Positions 62,362 through 64,000 of a stretch of DNA of 64,000 nucleotides are shown one piece after another. The stretch is taken from NCBI GenBank assembly GCA_013399305.1, contig VXAI01000162.1, forward strand, positions 668,798 to 732,797. The letters run 5' to 3'. The translations under genes were made by a program, and so were the position numbers. Under the pieces are notes generated by a model that was not told where the DNA came from, did no database searches, and was given only the letters and a program-made list of their open reading frames with translations. This DNA comes from Rostratula benghalensis (Eukaryota > Chordata > Aves > Charadriiformes > Rostratulidae). The stretch's first letter is position 1; every line of letters starts with the position of its first letter.

Positions 62362-62487
62362 AGAATTTATCAGCCACCTCCGGCTCTACAGGACATTTTA
62401 CGGCGCCCTGGCTGATCAGCTGTGTGGTAATGAGCTGGCAGCTGCCGATGGACTTCCATGTTGGAATGGAGAAGATGTTGTAAGAAG
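62362..62487 (+). CDS. GPC5: Glypican-5 coding exon (equivalent to mammalian exon 5)
   Basis: The first base completes the lysine codon left open by the previous exon. It is followed by 41 codons and two bases of a codon finished in the next exon, outside the window. The peptide EFISHLRLYRTFYGALADQ and the following LCGNELAAADGLPCWNGED are highly similar to mammalian GPC5 and include two more conserved cysteines. The acceptor is CCCCTCTGCAG. Two donors overlap at the 3' end: GTAAGA at 62480 and GTACCT at 62488. I chose 62487 as the end because it keeps the conserved V-basic-(S/R) continuation and the reading frame. Ending at 62479 would shift the frame by 8 bases relative to the next exon. 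Confidence 0.94.
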
Positions 62488-62493
62488 GTACCT
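62480..62493 (+). promoter_or_regulatory. GPC5: Tandem splice donors at the end of GPC5 exon 5
   Basis: A GTAAGA hexamer begins at 62480 and GTACCT begins at 62488. The upstream site looks closer to the donor consensus downstream of the cut, but its exonic side is GTT. The downstream site has AAG before it and preserves the expected protein. The two are 8 bases apart, so they are not interchangeable in frame. Confidence 0.7.
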
Positions 62494-64000
62494 TTCTCAC
62501 TCCTTTCTGGCTTTGCTTTCGTATTTCGTGTTTCTCTAAAGTAGCTTCCAACTCAACTCAAGTCAAGTAGATTGTTTCCATAGGTATGTGTCAAGGTTAG
62601 TTTGAAAACAAATCAACATGGGTTTCCTTCTCTGAGGCTTCACCTGTAAACCTGTAAATATTAAAAAAAAAATAAATCTCCATGCAACTCTATTTTGAGG
62701 AAAAAGAGAATTCTACTGTTCTTCAGACATGACTCTTCAAATTTATGGCACGTAATCATATATCAGAAAAGAAGCTGGACTGGCATTTACAAAATACAGT
62801 TGGAGAAAGACAATGTAGATTTTTGTTTGAGCTTGATCTTTATAAAGTGCTCCTATTAATCCACAGTATGTGATAACAGACTGAAGCTATTTGCTTAAAA
62901 CTTCTTTGGCTCTGAAGAATGAAGTAATCTCATATATATGGTTTCTCAGGAGAGAGCTAAAATTTAAGGCACAAAGATAAAACATTTTAAGGGCGAAACA
63001 CATGTATAGTTTTGTGCATGCAGTGTCTTGGGAGACATCACTCAGCAGCAATGGCAAAGAAGAGATAATAATAAACTGCTATGCTCCTCGATGTATATCT
63101 CTGGAATCAACATATTTCACACCTTACAAAATGCTAGCATTTGTGGATGTCAGGAGGATTTTCAGAGAGCTGATCTCTATGTTTTTGCTTTATTGCTCTC
63201 ATCACCGAAACAAGTTTTTCTCTGAGCAGAAAGTCCTTGTGACGACTGAGACCAAAACACTAAAACTTTCATTGCAATTTTTTTTAATAAAGATCAGGCT
63301 GTCAGTACAGCCTGTATTAGTTGGTTGTGTCAAAGGTCATACCAAGGAAGGTGACAAAAGTCTGTGAGGGAAGTTAGTGAGGTGGATAATAGCTAATACC
63401 AAACAGAAGGAAGAGCAAAAGTCTGAACCTTCAGGTATCTCTAAAAAGATTAGGTAGAAGCTGTGATTTATTCATTAATGATACCTAAGGAGAATTAATG
63501 GATAACCTTTCAACAAACAGCTACAGGCCTACTTCTGTTCATCTTTTTGGGTAGTCCAATGGCAGCACCAGTGGCAGCACCAGGGCCCAATGAGACGTTG
63601 ACTCCCCTGATGGTCTCATTGGGAAACTTTTTCCTAATGTTTCAATGATCTTCTCAAGATGACGTGCTCTTTCTCTGAGATTTAGTCTCAACTTTACCTC
63701 CTGGCTTTTGTTTCTCTGCCCTTTCTCAAATGTGTTATACTACTCCTACCAAATGTTTCAGTAACTTATAATTACTTATAATTAGGGGTTTCCTAAGAAC
63801 AGCGTTCTTGTATCACTTTTTTTGGCTGCTTATAGTCTTACAATTAATATGTTATATCTTTTAAAACCTATATCGTGATATTACGTGTTACTATTGTATT
63901 TAGTTATTATATATATGATTATATTATTATACTATTACTATATTTATACAGTAATCTGAAAATGGGATAATTGTGGATAGAGTTTGATATAATTACTATA
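62488..64000 (+). other. GPC5: GPC5 intron 5, first part
   Basis: About 1.5 kb of intron at the window end. The frame at 63002-63367 has no known similarity. A short perfect hairpin lies at 63586-63623 next to a 12-bp tandem duplication, and the last 150 bases are extremely AT-rich with TATTA-like repeats. Confidence 0.75.
63586..63623. repeat. Perfect 11-bp inverted repeat (hairpin) with neighbouring duplication
   Basis: CCCAATGAGAC (63586-63596) and GTCTCATTGGG (63613-63623) pair perfectly around a 16-nt loop. Just upstream, TGGCAGCACCAG is repeated twice in tandem (63560-63583). The stem is too short for a typical microRNA precursor. Confidence 0.7.

Noticed and set aside
36322..62487. 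Identity as GPC3 instead of GPC5
   Set aside because: The two paralogues share much of exon 3, but exons 4 and 5 here (VCGPPVRKPTQSP, AAADGLPCWNGED) follow GPC5, and the GPC3 furin-site region is absent.
63586..63623. MicroRNA precursor
   Set aside because: The stem is only 11 bp, too short for Drosha and Dicer processing, and does not extend with mismatches on either side.

Overview
This is vertebrate nuclear DNA, almost certainly from a bird. It is AT-rich, carries at least eight degraded CR1 LINE fragments of the avian type, has long pentanucleotide microsatellites (two broken by assembly gaps of N), and contains three spliced coding exons of one gene. No bacterial operon, CRISPR array, tRNA or rRNA gene was recognised. 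Almost all open reading frames in the window are chance frames or relics of CR1.

The only protein gene I can support is glypican-5 (GPC5), a GPI-anchored heparan-sulfate proteoglycan core protein, on the + strand. The window starts inside an upstream intron. It then holds a 695-bp exon (36322-37016, equivalent to mammalian exon 3) with the complete glypican cysteine signature, a 134-bp exon (58144-58277, exon 4) and a 126-bp exon (62362-62487, exon 5). The splice phases are mutually compatible: a codon split 1/2 enters exon 3, exon 3/4 joins at phase 0, and a lysine codon is split 2/1 across exon 4/5. The introns are more than 36 kb (upstream, partial), 21,127 bp, 4,084 bp and more than 1.5 kb (downstream, partial). 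The signal peptide, glycosaminoglycan attachment region and GPI signal lie outside the window.

Intron 2 (1-36321) contains a sense CR1 (3128-4230), a short antisense CR1 tail (11433-11500), a very old antisense L3/CR1-like LINE (about 13550-15480), an (AAAAG)n array with a gap (24160-24456), three diverged copies of a small hairpin-bearing element (22711, 24547, 27870), an internally deleted antisense CR1 (34511-35065) and a sense CR1 tail that stops 120 bp before exon 3. Intron 3 (37017-58143) contains an antisense CR1 tail (40033-40203), a CR1 fragment ending in 18 TATTC units (42944-43250), an internally deleted CR1 with endonuclease and reverse transcriptase pieces (45130-45820), an antisense CR1 whose pyrimidine tract has become a TTCCC satellite with a gap (47795-48468), a probable LTR-derived avian repeat next to a CA repeat (48760-49634), and another antisense CR1 tail (53365-53536). 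Introns 4 and 5 are mostly unique AT-rich sequence.

I found no convincing new biological system. The observations most worth checking are the opposed CR1 tails around the frame-breaking exon 3 (a layout that could promote back-splicing or skipping), the tandem donor sites at the end of exon 5, the unnamed hairpin repeat present in three copies, and the conversion of CR1 sequence into long pentanucleotide arrays.
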